Assembly (NCBI RefSeq): GCF_014854695.1
Contig: NZ_CP027558.1
Location: 186,001-250,000, forward strand
Reading direction: 5' to 3'
DNA length: 64,000 nucleotides
Source: Rhodococcus rhodochrous
Lineage (GTDB): Bacteria; Actinomycetota; Actinomycetes; Mycobacteriales; Mycobacteriaceae
Shown here: piece by piece, positions 44,330-53,591 of the stretch
Numbering within the stretch: position 1 is the first letter of the stretch
How the letters are laid out: each line of letters starts with the position of its first letter
Notes under the pieces: generated by a model
Databases searched by the model: none
What the model was told of the DNA's origin: nothing
The model's input: the letters and a program-made list of their open reading frames with translations, nothing else
Translations under genes and position numbers: made by a program

Positions 44330-45649
44330 TCAGTGAGAGGTCGGTGACAGCTGTTCCTGTCCGGAGGTTTCGTCGTTGTCGGACAGGTCCTGTCGGTAGG
44401 TCTCGCGCATGGCGATCACGCAGACGACGGAGACTGCGCACATTGCGACCATGAACAGCGCCACGGCGACGTACGAGCCGGTGCGATCGAGCAGGTACGT
44501 GGCGACGATCGGTGCGGGAGCGCTCGAGGCGAGGGTTCCGATCGTGTAGCCGAAGGAGATTCCGGTGTAGCGGATGCGGGTGTCGAAGGCTTCGGCGAAG
44601 AAGGCTGCGAGGGGACCGTAGGAGGTGGCGAAGGCGAGGCAGAACACCACGAACCCGATCATCGCCAGTGCGAAGGATCCGGAGTTGACCAGCCAGAACC
44701 AGGGGAAGGTGAACAGCAGCATGGCAAGAACCCCGGCGAGGAAGACCGGCTTTCGGCCGTAGGCGTCCGACAGCTTGCCGAACAACGGTAGTGCGACGAA
44801 CGTGACCGCCATGGCGACGAGGACGAGTGTCAGCATCTGGTTTCGGGTGTAGCCGACCTGCGTGACGCCGTAGCTGAGGCCGAATACCGTAGTGCCGTAG
44901 AAGGTGACGCCGATGGCGAAGTAGGCGCCGCAGGTCAGGAGGACCTGCTTGGGGTAGTGGCGAAGGACCACCCCGATGGGCAGCTTTTCCAGCTGCGCGT
45001 TCTTCTTGACGCGGTCGAAATTCGGGCTTTCGCCGACATGCAGTCGGACGAACAGGCCGATCGCGACGAATGCGCCGCCGATCAGGAAGGGAATTCGCCA
45101 TCCCCAGGATTCGAACGCTTCGGGAGACAGTCCGGCCATCAACAGGAAGACCGTATTGCCGAGCATCAGTCCTGCCGGCACGCCCATTTGCACCCAGCTG
45201 CCGTAGTAGCCGCGTTTGTCGGCGGGAGCGTGTTCGACGGCCATGAGAATCGCGCCGCCGATCTCACCACCGAGTGCGAGACCCTGCACGAAACGCAGGG
45301 TGACGAGGATGATCGGTGCCGCGACACCGATGGTTTCGTAGCTCGGGAGTAGCCCGACTCCGAGTGTGGTCACGCCCATGATGGTCAAGGTGATGACGAG
45401 CATGGACTTGCGTCCGATCCGGTCACCGAAGTGACCGAACACGACTCCGCCGAGCGGGCGCGCCACGAAGGCGGCGGAGAATGTGGCAAAGGCGAGCAGA
45501 GTGCCGATCAGAGAGTCGAACTCGGGGAAGAAGATCTTGTTGAAGACGAGTCCGGCTGCGGTGCCGTAGATGAAGAAGTCGTACCATTCGACTGTTGTGC
45601 CGACACCGCTGGCAAAGCCTACTTTCGATGTTTGGGACATTTTGGGCAT
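44330..45649 (-). CDS. MHS-family metabolite:H+ symporter (MFS)
   Basis: 439 residues from the ATG at 45649 with GGAGG six bases upstream. About twelve membrane helices. MHS signs: GTTVEWYDFFIYGTAAGLVF at the first helix, the loop RPLGGVVFGHFGDRIGRK, VQGLALGGEIGGA, and the central loop repeat FGKLSDAYGRKP. It imports an organic acid or similar compound. It ends the second catabolic island and carries the shared CATCTCCATGTGGAGA element about 75 bases upstream of its start. Confidence 0.92.
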   Translation of the reverse strand: MPKMSQTSKVGFASGVGTTVEWYDFFIYGTAAGLVFNKIFFPEFDSLIGTLLAFATFSAAFVARPLGGVVFGHFGDRIGRKSMLVITLTIMGVTTLGVGLLPSYETIGVAAPIILVTLRFVQGLALGGEIGGAILMAVEHAPADKRGYYGSWVQMGVPAGLMLGNTVFLLMAGLSPEAFESWGWRIPFLIGGAFVAIGLFVRLHVGESPNFDRVKKNAQLEKLPIGVVLRHYPKQVLLTCGAYFAIGVTFYGTTVFGLSYGVTQVGYTRNQMLTLVLVAMAVTFVALPLFGKLSDAYGRKPVFLAGVLAMLLFTFPWFWLVNSGSFALAMIGFVVFCLAFATSYGPLAAFFAEAFDTRIRYTGISFGYTIGTLASSAPAPIVATYLLDRTGSYVAVALFMVAMCAVSVVCVIAMRETYRQDLSDNDETSGQEQLSPTSH

Positions 45650-45722
45650 GTGGGGGCCTCCGTTGCCGCGAGCGCGAGATGATTTCTGCGGCTCGAATAT
45701 ATGGGTGACCCAGAACACACAA

Positions 45723-45738
45723 CATCTCCATGTGGAGA
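45723..45738. promoter_or_regulatory. Inverted-repeat element shared with 53498
   Basis: CATCTCCATGTGGAGA (arms TCTCCA/TGGAGA around TG), in the promoter region of the MHS transporter. The same 16 bases occur at 53498-53513 between the divergent CoA-transferase and aldehyde dehydrogenase genes. Confidence 0.65.
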
Positions 45739-45771
45739 GGTGGAGTGCGCTTTGGGTAAAGTGAATTCGGT

Positions 45772-46410
45772 TCAGAGCAAGCGAAGTTCGTGTGCGCGTG
45801 CGATGGCTTCGACGCGATTGCGCGCGTTCAGCTTCTGCATGGCGCTCTGCAGATAGGTCTTCACGGTGTTCCGGGTGAGAGACAGTTCCTGAGCGATTTC
45901 GGGATTGCTGTGACCCATGGCCGCGAAACGCAGCACTTCGTACTCTCGCCGGGTCAGGCCGGCCCGGTACAACGCCTCGGATGTCACGACTTTTCGTGGC
46001 CCCGTCAACCTCGGGTCGACCACCCGGATTCCGCTGGACACACGGTGAATGGCCGTCGCGAAGTCCTGTCCGCTGATGTCCTTGACGAGGCAGCCGTCTG
46101 CACCCGCTTCCATCAGCAGATCGATGGCACCGTGATCGGCGAACGCGGTGAACAGCAATATCCGCGCGCGCGGTGCGGCTCGCCGAAGACGCGGAATGAG
46201 TTCCGGTGCAGGGATATCGGGGAGCCGGAGATCGAGGAGGATGACGTCGACGGGCAGGGTGCGGGCCAATTCGACCGCGGCAGCGCCGGTCAGTGCACCT
46301 CCCACGACTTCGAGGTCGGTGTCCTCGCGGGCGAGAAGTTCCACACCGCCACGCACGATCGGGTGATCGTCGACGACGAGGATGCGGATGGTCTTCGGCG
46401 GTGCGGTCAT
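45772..46410 (-). CDS. NarL/LuxR-type response regulator
   Basis: 212 residues. Receiver domain: IRILVVDDHPIVRGGVELL, phospho-acceptor Asp in VILLDLRLPD, Lys in CLVKDISG. C-terminal LuxR-type HTH: LTRREYEVLRFAAMGHSNPE, then ELSLTRNTVKTYLQ. The start overlaps the kinase stop by four bases (ATGA). It likely controls the catabolic island around it; the inverted repeat at 45723 and 53498 is a candidate target. Confidence 0.93.
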   Translation of the reverse strand: MTAPPKTIRILVVDDHPIVRGGVELLAREDTDLEVVGGALTGAAAVELARTLPVDVILLDLRLPDIPAPELIPRLRRAAPRARILLFTAFADHGAIDLLMEAGADGCLVKDISGQDFATAIHRVSSGIRVVDPRLTGPRKVVTSEALYRAGLTRREYEVLRFAAMGHSNPEIAQELSLTRNTVKTYLQSAMQKLNARNRVEAIARAHELRLL

Positions 46411-47588
46411 GTGCTCGGCCCCTCCAGAGCGTCTACCCAGCCGCGCACGGTGGTGCCGCTTTCGTCGTCGCTTGCGACCGACATGCCGCCCCCGAGCCGC
46501 TCGAGGCGCCCTGCAGCCAATCCGAGCCCCAGTTGGCTTCCTCGCGTCGGGTCGTCGCTGCCGTCGACGCCCCGGCCGTCGTCGCTGACGACGACCGTCA
46601 CCCTGCCCGACCGGGTCGACAAGCTGACCACCACCGTGGACGCGTCGGCATGCTTTTCCACGTTGACGAGTGCCTCACGGACGAGGCGCTGGAGGGCCTC
46701 GACGCGGCTGGCATCGAGTTCGGGAGATTCGGTCAGGGGCACGAAACGGGCCGGGATGCCGGTCCGGAGCGTGAATGCCTGGCAGTCCTCTTCGATGCCG
46801 ACCGGAAGGTTCCGTTCGGGAGGCCGCGCGGTGAGGTCGGTCAGCGATCTGCGGATGGAGGCATTGACGGCGTGGACCTGTTCGGTGATGTCCTGCAGGC
46901 GATCGTGGATCGCCTGCGCGTCAGCGAGGGCGCGCAGGCTCTGCAGTTCGGCGCCGATCCGGAAGAGGACCGGGCTCACGGAATCGTGCAGGGATTCGGC
47001 GAGCCGTTTCCGTTCGGCTTCGAGGGCGAGTTCTGTCTGGGTTGCGGTCCTTTGGGCGCTGAGGAGGGTGACGGCAGCCGTTTCGGCGATCGATTGGATC
47101 TCTGCGATGACTCGATCACCGAAGGACGAATATTCGCGGGTGCCGACGTACATGGCGCCGAGTACATGACCTTCGTAGGCCATGGGAACGGCGAGCATTC
47201 CTCGCAGTGACTCCTGTGCCACGAGCGCGTCGAAGTCGTGGGTGATTCCGGGGTCGGACAGGTAGTCCCGTACCCAGACGGGTTGTTGGAGCATGATGCT
47301 CTTGCCGCCGAGCCCGATCCCTTCCGGCACCACCAGTCGGTGCAGAGCGTTGCTCTTCGTGCCCTGCCAACTGCGGTGAACCATCACCCCATCGACCTCG
47401 ACGCGCCCGATGAGCGACATGTCGAAGTCGCCGACCTCCCGGATCCGCTGGCCTGCCGTGGTCATCGCCGACGCTTCGTCGGTCAGAACCAGCAGCTCGG
47501 CGCGCGAAAGTGCGAGATTATCGAGGATCGACGGTTTGAGGTCCGAGTGGGTGAACTCGTGAGCTGCAGTAGGTGTATTTTCCGACAC
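46407..47588 (-). CDS. GAF-domain sensor histidine kinase (NarX/DesK-like)
   Basis: 393 residues from a GTG with GAGGAAAG upstream. A GAF domain spans about residues 30-190 (LALSRAELLVLTDEASAM, then EGIGLGGKSIMLQQPVWVRDY and GAMYVGTREY). HisKA_3 dimerisation follows with the phospho-His in LAESLHDSVSPVLFRIG. The ATPase is an HATPase_c with LVNVEKHADAS (N box) and VSDDGRGVDG (G1). No transmembrane segment, so it senses an intracellular ligand. It is coupled to the response regulator directly downstream. Confidence 0.92.
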   Translation of the reverse strand: MSENTPTAAHEFTHSDLKPSILDNLALSRAELLVLTDEASAMTTAGQRIREVGDFDMSLIGRVEVDGVMVHRSWQGTKSNALHRLVVPEGIGLGGKSIMLQQPVWVRDYLSDPGITHDFDALVAQESLRGMLAVPMAYEGHVLGAMYVGTREYSSFGDRVIAEIQSIAETAAVTLLSAQRTATQTELALEAERKRLAESLHDSVSPVLFRIGAELQSLRALADAQAIHDRLQDITEQVHAVNASIRRSLTDLTARPPERNLPVGIEEDCQAFTLRTGIPARFVPLTESPELDASRVEALQRLVREALVNVEKHADASTVVVSLSTRSGRVTVVVSDDGRGVDGSDDPTRGSQLGLGLAAGRLERLGGGMSVASDDESGTTVRGWVDALEGPST

Positions 47589-47644
47589 CGGCTTTCCTCG
47601 ATCTTCTTCCCGGGGTCTCGGGTGACCCATTCATGTCGGTCCGG

Positions 47645-48769
47645 TCACAGCTTCAGCGTATCGGACCGGTTGTTCAGGTTGATCAGGCACTCGAGCAGGA
47701 AGTAATCACCCCAGATCAGTTCGTTTCGGGTCGCGAAGTCGCGGCGTTTGTCGAAGCAACCGTCCATCAGGATCCCTGCCGGTCTGCTGTCGTGCGGTCC
47801 GGTGGGGGTGAGGTGATCGAGGAGTGCCTCGACGTGGGCGACGGCCCGGTCCCGGAAGTCGGTCCGCTCAGGGACGAGCCGATCGAGCTTGAGCAGCGCG
47901 GCAGCGGCGATGGCCGTGGCGGAGGTGTCGATCGGAACATCCGGACCGGTGCCGGCGTCGAAGTCCCAGGACACGACGGCGCCGTTCGGTGTGCGGTCGA
48001 GCCACCATTCGGCCAGTCGGACGGCGGTTGGCAGGAAGGACGGCGATGCCCACTGTGCGGCCTGGGCGTATGCCACCATCGCCCACGCCTGTGCCCGGCC
48101 CCAGGTGCTGTCGGCGTTCATGCCCTTGTGGGTATAGCGGTCCAGCAGTGCACCATTGGATGTGTCGAATCGTGCCGACTGACAGACCGAGCCATCGGTG
48201 CGGATGCACAGTTCGATGTGCCGCTGCGCGTGGCGGATCGCGGCGTCGTGGAAGCGTGGGTCTCCGGTATGTGCCGAGGCCCACGAGAGCAGCGCGACGG
48301 TGCCCGGGACGGCGTCGATGTTCGCGGCGCCTTCTCCGACCGCTTCTGCTTCTTCTGCTTCTGCTCCGAGTGGGATGATGCCGGCGCGATCGTTGAAGCT
48401 GGTGAGCAGGCCGTGGGCACCTGCCAGAGCGGTCTGCGCCGCGTCGTCGCTTCCGGTGACGAGGTGGTTGACTGCGGCCCCGTACCAGAAGAGGAAGCCG
48501 CGGAAGGCGGTGTCGGAATTCTGCCGGGGCAGGATCTGCGCGGTGATGTCGTCGGCGAGGTGTGCCAGGCGCTTGTCACCCGAGGCGGCGAAGCCGAGTG
48601 CGGCCAGGCCACCCCAGAATCCTCCGGTCCAGTTTCCGTCGGTGGTGGTGGTCCATTCGCCGGATTCGATGTCGCCGTAGTGCGGGAAGGTGCCGTCGGT
48701 CTGCTTGGCGGTCGAGTCGATCCGCTCGAGCATCGCCTCGATCGCCGCGGTGTACCGGGCGTTGGTCAC
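47645..48769 (-). CDS. GH88/GH105-like unsaturated glycoside hydrolase
   Basis: 374 residues starting at a GTG that overlaps the stop of the alcohol dehydrogenase gene, with GGAGG nine bases upstream. The (alpha/alpha)6-barrel signs of unsaturated glucuronyl hydrolases are present: DGNWTGGFWGGLAALGFA, FLFWYGAAV, NIDAVPGTVALLSWA, KGMNADSTWGRAQAWAM, DTSATAIAAAALLKL, and NELIWGDYFLLECL. Family members hydrate the 4,5-double bond of unsaturated uronic-acid sugars. No signal peptide is seen, so it acts in the cytoplasm. Confidence 0.8.
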   Translation of the reverse strand: MTNARYTAAIEAMLERIDSTAKQTDGTFPHYGDIESGEWTTTTDGNWTGGFWGGLAALGFAASGDKRLAHLADDITAQILPRQNSDTAFRGFLFWYGAAVNHLVTGSDDAAQTALAGAHGLLTSFNDRAGIIPLGAEAEEAEAVGEGAANIDAVPGTVALLSWASAHTGDPRFHDAAIRHAQRHIELCIRTDGSVCQSARFDTSNGALLDRYTHKGMNADSTWGRAQAWAMVAYAQAAQWASPSFLPTAVRLAEWWLDRTPNGAVVSWDFDAGTGPDVPIDTSATAIAAAALLKLDRLVPERTDFRDRAVAHVEALLDHLTPTGPHDSRPAGILMDGCFDKRRDFATRNELIWGDYFLLECLINLNNRSDTLKL

Positions 48770-49920
48770 GACCGGCCTCCGGTGGTGAGGACCGACTTGA
48801 GCGTGCGCCCGTCCCGCATATCGGCCATGGCGTCGTCCGCCTCGGTGAGCGGGTATTCGGTGACCATCGACGCGAGATCGAAGTGGGCGGTCAGCCGGGG
48901 GAGGGATTCGACGTATTCGAGGTGGTTCTGCGGCGAGAACGCCCAGCTTCCCAGCACCTGCAGCTGCTTTTTGGTGATGTAGTGGGGGTTGATCGGGGTG
49001 GTGCCGTGGTCGGTGTACTGCCCGACGACGAGGTACTTGCCGCCGCGGCGTGCGAGGTCGATGCCTTCGGCTACAGCGGTCGGGACGCCGGTGGCCTCGA
49101 TGACGACGTCGGCGCCGCGCCCGTCCGGTGTGTGCGCGAGGATCCGTTCCAGGCGGGCCTCTTGATCGGTCTCGGTGAAGATGTCGATGTGGATGTCGCC
49201 GATGCCGGCGGCCTGCGCGACCTCGAGACGGTTGGCCGGCCCGCCGACGATGATCACTTTCGCCGCGCCGGCGAGTGTGGCGTACATGGCGCAGGCCAGA
49301 CCGACCGGTCCGCTGCCTTGGACCACGACGACATCGCCTGTCTGCGGCTTGGCGATATCGTTCACGGCGTGCACGGCTGTCGGGCCGGCGCAGCCGAGTG
49401 CGATCACCTGTTGCGGGGTCACCGAGGACGGGATGCGGATGATCGTCGAGCCGGGCTGGAGGTAGATCTGTTCGGACCACCCACCCGACAGATGGGGCCA
49501 GTCGGCCGATGACTGGTTGATGCCGTACACCTTGCGGGTCTCGCACAGCGACGGTTCGTGCTGGTCCTGGCAGTAGTAGCAGTGCCCGCACGGGATGTTG
49601 GACGCCCATGAGATCGCGTCCCCGACGTGCAGTTGCTCGCCCCGGGCATCGGTGGTGACTCCATCGCCGAGGGCGTGTACGCGACCGACCGCCTCGTGTC
49701 CGAGGATGAGCGGTACCGGAATGGGCAGGCGACCTTGCTGCAGGTGGATGTCGGTTCCACAGATTCCCGCGTGCGTGACGTCGACGACGACCGCGCCGGC
49801 GTCGGGGGTCACGCGCGGAAACGTCGTCGCGGTCATGGTCTGTCCGAAGCCTTCGAGCACCATCGCCGTGGCGGTGCCGGTGGTCGGGCTCGTCGGGTCC
49901 GTCTGCATCGTATTACTCAT
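48766..49920 (-). CDS. Zn-dependent medium-chain alcohol dehydrogenase
   Basis: 384 residues. Catalytic Zn ligands: Cys in GICGTDIH and GHEAVGRV. Structural Zn cysteines in PCGHCYYCQDQHEPSLC. NAD(P) site VVVQGSGPVGLACAMYA. It oxidises an alcohol or polyol. It is translationally coupled both to the CoA-transferase upstream (4-base overlap) and to the GH88-like gene downstream, so the three belong to one operon. Confidence 0.92.
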   Translation of the reverse strand: MSNTMQTDPTSPTTGTATAMVLEGFGQTMTATTFPRVTPDAGAVVVDVTHAGICGTDIHLQQGRLPIPVPLILGHEAVGRVHALGDGVTTDARGEQLHVGDAISWASNIPCGHCYYCQDQHEPSLCETRKVYGINQSSADWPHLSGGWSEQIYLQPGSTIIRIPSSVTPQQVIALGCAGPTAVHAVNDIAKPQTGDVVVVQGSGPVGLACAMYATLAGAAKVIIVGGPANRLEVAQAAGIGDIHIDIFTETDQEARLERILAHTPDGRGADVVIEATGVPTAVAEGIDLARRGGKYLVVGQYTDHGTTPINPHYITKKQLQVLGSWAFSPQNHLEYVESLPRLTAHFDLASMVTEYPLTEADDAMADMRDGRTLKSVLTTGGRS

Positions 49921-51116
49921 CGGATCACTCCCTTACTGCGCAAGGTCTGGACATCGGACTCGGAGATACCGAGCTCATGGAGGATTTCGTCGGCATGTTC
50001 ACTGACCGCTGGCACCCCACGGCGCACCTGGGCGGGGGTGCGGGACAACGTGACAGGGTTGCCCATCAACCGGGTGGTGCGCACACCCTCGATCTCGACG
50101 TCGACGAGTGTGCCGTTGTGCCGCGTCTGGGGATGATCGAGCGCTTCTTGCAGGGTGAGCAGCGGTGCGCACAGCAGATCGACCCCGTCGAACAACTCTG
50201 CCGCCTCGGCGGTGCTCAACTGTGCGACCAGCGGACGCAGAACCGCGTTGGCGGCTTCTTTGTTCTCTGCCTGGAGTTGTGGTGTGGCGAACGTCGGCTG
50301 GACGGACAGATCGTCGATGCCGAGAGCTTTGCATGCCAGACCCAGAGCGTTCTCGCGGAACAGGCCGAGTACCAGGAGCAGACCGTCGGTCGTTTCGAAG
50401 ATGCCGCTGTACCAGTCGCTGACCCAGTTGGTCTCACGCTGGTACGCCAGCAGTGTGGAGCTTTCGAGAGTCTGCAGGGCCAGTGCTGTATCGAAGAGGT
50501 TGACGCTGACCTTCTGGCCGCGGCCGGAGCGTTCGCGTTCGAACAGTGCTGCCAAGATTCCCTGGGCGAGGGCCATACCCGAGGCGTAGTCCACGGTCGG
50601 TACCGGATGTACGTATGCCGAGATCGACGGGTCGCCGCACGCGCGTGCCATTCCGCTCAGTGCCTGCGCGAGCATGTCCTGGCCTGCTTTGTGGGCGTAC
50701 GGTCCGGTCTCGCCGAATCCGGTCGCAGTGCCGTAGACGAGCCGAGGATAGCGCTCGTGCAGATCGTCGTAGGTCAAGCCCAGTCGTTCGACTGCCGCGG
50801 TCCGGTAGCTGTGGATGAGAACATCCGCCTCCGCGAGGAGCTGATGGAGAATGTCCTGCCCCTCAGGGGTTTTCAGGTTCAGTGCGATGCTGCGCTTGTT
50901 GCGGTTGACCGCGGCGAAGTAGGCACTGGGGCGACCTTCGTCGAGTGACTCGCGATCGAGGCCTCGCAGCATGTCTCCGTTGACACCGCGCTCGACCTTG
51001 ATCACTTCGGCGCCGAGGTCGCCGAGAACCTGCGCGGCCACGGGTGCCTGCATGATCTCGCCGAGGTCGAGGACCCGGATGCCGCTCAGCGCGTGTTGTT
51101 GCTGGGGGTGGTGCAC
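49917..51116 (-). CDS. CaiB/BaiF family III CoA-transferase
   Basis: 399 residues. Family III CoA-transferase: GIRVLDLGEIMQAPVAAQVLGDLGAEVIKVE split over the CoA-binding Rossmann half, NRNKRSIALNLKTPEGQDIL, and catalytic Asp in HKAGQDMLAQALSG. It moves CoA between acids, e.g. from succinyl-CoA or acetyl-CoA. It precedes the alcohol dehydrogenase with a 4-base overlap and follows an acyl-CoA dehydrogenase by 7 bases, so it likely activates the acid the dehydrogenase then desaturates. Confidence 0.92.
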   Translation of the reverse strand: MHHPQQQHALSGIRVLDLGEIMQAPVAAQVLGDLGAEVIKVERGVNGDMLRGLDRESLDEGRPSAYFAAVNRNKRSIALNLKTPEGQDILHQLLAEADVLIHSYRTAAVERLGLTYDDLHERYPRLVYGTATGFGETGPYAHKAGQDMLAQALSGMARACGDPSISAYVHPVPTVDYASGMALAQGILAALFERERSGRGQKVSVNLFDTALALQTLESSTLLAYQRETNWVSDWYSGIFETTDGLLLVLGLFRENALGLACKALGIDDLSVQPTFATPQLQAENKEAANAVLRPLVAQLSTAEAAELFDGVDLLCAPLLTLQEALDHPQTRHNGTLVDVEIEGVRTTRLMGNPVTLSRTPAQVRRGVPAVSEHADEILHELGISESDVQTLRSKGVIR

Positions 51117-51123
51117 GGTGCGC

Positions 51124-52242
51124 CTACTTTCCGTATACCGACTTGGCGATGATGAGTCGCTGGATCTGGTTGGTGCCCTCGTAGATCTGGGTGATCTTGG
51201 CGTCGCGCATCATCCGCTCGACCGGATAGTCACGGACATAGCCGTATCCGCCGTGCAGTTGGAGCGCATCGGTGGTCACCGACATGGCGGTGTCGCTGCA
51301 CAGCAGCTTCGCCATGGCCGCCTTCGTCCGTCCCGCCGGTTCCCCGTCGTCGATGAGACGGGCTGCGTCGTACAGCAGCGTGCGGGCCGACTCGATCTTG
51401 ACGGCCATATCGGCGACCATGCCGCGCAGAAGCTGGAAGCGGGAGATGGACTGGCCGAACTGCTCGCGGTCGGTCGTGTACGACACGGCGGCATCGAATG
51501 CGCCCTGTGCGATGCCGAGGGCCTGCGCGGCGATGAGTGCCCGGCTGACGTTCAGTTCCTCCGAGATGTACGCGAACCCCTGGTAGGGGTCGTTGACGAC
51601 GCGGACGGCGGGCAGTCGGCACTCGTCGAAGTTCACGTCGGTCGTGGGGCTGCCGCGCATACCCATCTTCTTTTCGGGAGCGCCGAAACTGACGCCGGCG
51701 TCGTCCTTGTGCACCATGAAGATGCCGAGTGACTTCTCGCCGGTCTTCGCCAGCACGGCGTACCAGTCGGCCCACGGCGCATTGCTGATGAACCGCTTCT
51801 GACCGTTGAGGATCCAGTCGGACCCATCCTGGGTTGCGGTCGTTGCGATCGCCGACAGGTCCGAGCCCACGCGCGGCTCGGTCATGCACCATGCGGCGCC
51901 GGCGGCGCCCGATGCGACGTTCGGTACCACCAGTTGCTTGAGTTCGTCGGAGCCTTGGCGGAGCACGGTGGAGGTGCCGGCCCAGTTGACCAGCATGACC
52001 AGTGCCGTGCTTGCACAGGACGCTGCGACTTCTTCTACAGCGATGACCTGGGCGAGCAGGTCGGCTCCACTGCCGCCGAGGCTCTCGGGGTAGGCGAGTC
52101 CGGGCAGGTCGTTGCTGCGCAGGGCTGCCCAGGATTCCGCGGGGAATCGTTCCTTGTCGTCCACATCGGCGGCGTGCGGTGCGATCTTGGTCTGCGCGAG
52201 TTTGCGGACGCTCTCGCGGAATTCGCGATATTCGATACTCAT
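51124..52242 (-). CDS. Acyl-CoA dehydrogenase
   Basis: 372 residues, short-chain type. Features: [37 protein letters not shown] (FAD site), [25 protein letters not shown], and catalytic Glu in [18 protein letters not shown]-dependent alpha,beta-dehydrogenation of an acyl-CoA. It sits between the two CoA-transferase-family genes, so the substrate is probably generated within the operon. Confidence 0.94.
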   Translation of the reverse strand: MSIEYREFRESVRKLAQTKIAPHAADVDDKERFPAESWAALRSNDLPGLAYPESLGGSGADLLAQVIAVEEVAASCASTALVMLVNWAGTSTVLRQGSDELKQLVVPNVASGAAGAAWCMTEPRVGSDLSAIATTATQDGSDWILNGQKRFISNAPWADWYAVLAKTGEKSLGIFMVHKDDAGVSFGAPEKKMGMRGSPTTDVNFDECRLPAVRVVNDPYQGFAYISEELNVSRALIAAQALGIAQGAFDAAVSYTTDREQFGQSISRFQLLRGMVADMAVKIESARTLLYDAARLIDDGEPAGRTKAAMAKLLCSDTAMSVTTDALQLHGGYGYVRDYPVERMMRDAKITQIYEGTNQIQRLIIAKSVYGK

Positions 52243-52292
52243 GAATTACTCCTGGTCTGTGTGGGGAAGGTGATGATTCGGAAGTTCGACGG

Positions 52293-53429
52293 TCACAGTG
52301 GGGGCCAGCTCAGACCCGTCACGGACGAGGGGATACCGGCTGCGGCCGCCCGTTGGGCGAGGTCTTCGGCGACACCGGCACGGCGCAGCACGTCCTCGGT
52401 CTTGACGTGGGTGTCGGTGGCGCGCCGTGTCGGGCCGTCGGAGAACACCGGGACCACGGGGACCGAATGAAGTGTGAAGTCCGGGTCCCGGGCCACGATC
52501 TGATCGAAGCTGGCCAGTTCGTGCGGTTCGAGTACCGGTGTCACGCAGGCATCCACGTCGGCGAACACTGTGGTCCACTCCGCCATCGTCTTCGTCTCGA
52601 ATGCTGTGGTCAGTGACTTTTCGATGTGGTCCCAGGTGGACTCGTCGAAATGGTTCGGAACGGCACCGAGGTCGAGGGTGGTCCACAACCGTTCGAAGAA
52701 GGCGGTCTCGAGGGCCCCGACTGCGACGTAGCGATCGTCGGAGCAGCGATAGCACCGATAGAACGGCATCGATCCGGTCAGTACGCCGTGTCCACGTCCG
52801 GGCAGCGTCGGCGTCTGCCAATCGACGAAGTTCATTCCCATCATCGACAGCACGCCGTCGACCATGGCGGCATCGATGTACCGGCCTTTACCGGTACGCG
52901 TGCGGTCGTAGAGGGCGGACATGATGCCGAATGCCGACAGCAATCCGCCGCCTGCGAAGTCGGCGACCAGGTTCAGCGGCAGTGTCGGCGGGTGATCCGA
53001 GGGGCCGAAGGTCCCGAGGGCACCGGCGATGGCCAGGTAGTTGATGTCGTGCCCGGCGCGCTGCGCCATGGGCCCGTTCTGGCCGTAGCCCGTCACGCTG
53101 CAGTAGACGAGTCCGGGATTGAGGGCCGACAGTTCCGCGTAGCCGGCGCCCAGCTTGTCTGCCACCCCGGGGCGGAATCCTTCCATGAAGACGTCGGCTT
53201 CCGAAACGAGGGTGTGCAGGGCGTCGAGGCCGTCGGCGGTCTTGAGATCGAGCGAGATGAATTCCTTGCCTCGCGACAGCGCGGGCACCGGGAGCCCGGA
53301 ACGACCACCACCGATTGCGATCACTTCTGCGCCGAGGTCCGCGAGCAGCATGCTCGCGTACGGTCCGGGCGCCAGACGTGTCATATCCAGTACCCGAACC
53401 CCCGCGAGTGGTCCTGTCGTTGCGGTCAT
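52293..53429 (-). CDS. CaiB/BaiF CoA-transferase, alpha-methylacyl-CoA racemase-like
   Basis: 378 residues. VRVLDMTRLAPGPYASMLLADLGAEV opening (split by the CoA loop), MEGFRPGVADKLG, and GYGQNGPMAQRAGHDINYLAI, where the His-Asp in GHDINY matches the catalytic pair region of alpha-methylacyl-CoA racemases (AMACR/MCR). It may epimerise a 2-methylacyl-CoA before the dehydrogenase, or transfer CoA. It is the first gene of the minus-strand operon, divergent from the aldehyde dehydrogenase at 53592. Confidence 0.88.
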   Translation of the reverse strand: MTATTGPLAGVRVLDMTRLAPGPYASMLLADLGAEVIAIGGGRSGLPVPALSRGKEFISLDLKTADGLDALHTLVSEADVFMEGFRPGVADKLGAGYAELSALNPGLVYCSVTGYGQNGPMAQRAGHDINYLAIAGALGTFGPSDHPPTLPLNLVADFAGGGLLSAFGIMSALYDRTRTGKGRYIDAAMVDGVLSMMGMNFVDWQTPTLPGRGHGVLTGSMPFYRCYRCSDDRYVAVGALETAFFERLWTTLDLGAVPNHFDESTWDHIEKSLTTAFETKTMAEWTTVFADVDACVTPVLEPHELASFDQIVARDPDFTLHSVPVVPVFSDGPTRRATDTHVKTEDVLRRAGVAEDLAQRAAAAGIPSSVTGLSWPPL

Positions 53430-53497
53430 CGTCGTCCTCCAAAGTCATCCGGTATCTCGTGTGATGCCCATCCTGGAGGCGGTGACTGCACTCACAC

Positions 53498-53515
53498 CAT
53501 CTCCATGTGGAGATG
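53498..53515. promoter_or_regulatory. Inverted repeat in divergent promoter region
   Basis: CATCTCCATGTGGAGATG, 9-base arms CATCTCCAT-like around TG, between the divergent genes at 53429 and 53592. Sixteen bases are identical to 45723-45738, 7.8 kb away, in front of the MHS transporter. Confidence 0.7.
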
Positions 53516-53591
53516 TCGCATCACAACGGGTCTCCCGCACACTGAGATCCACACACTCAGCACGGGACGCTCCGAATTCGACAGGACAGCA

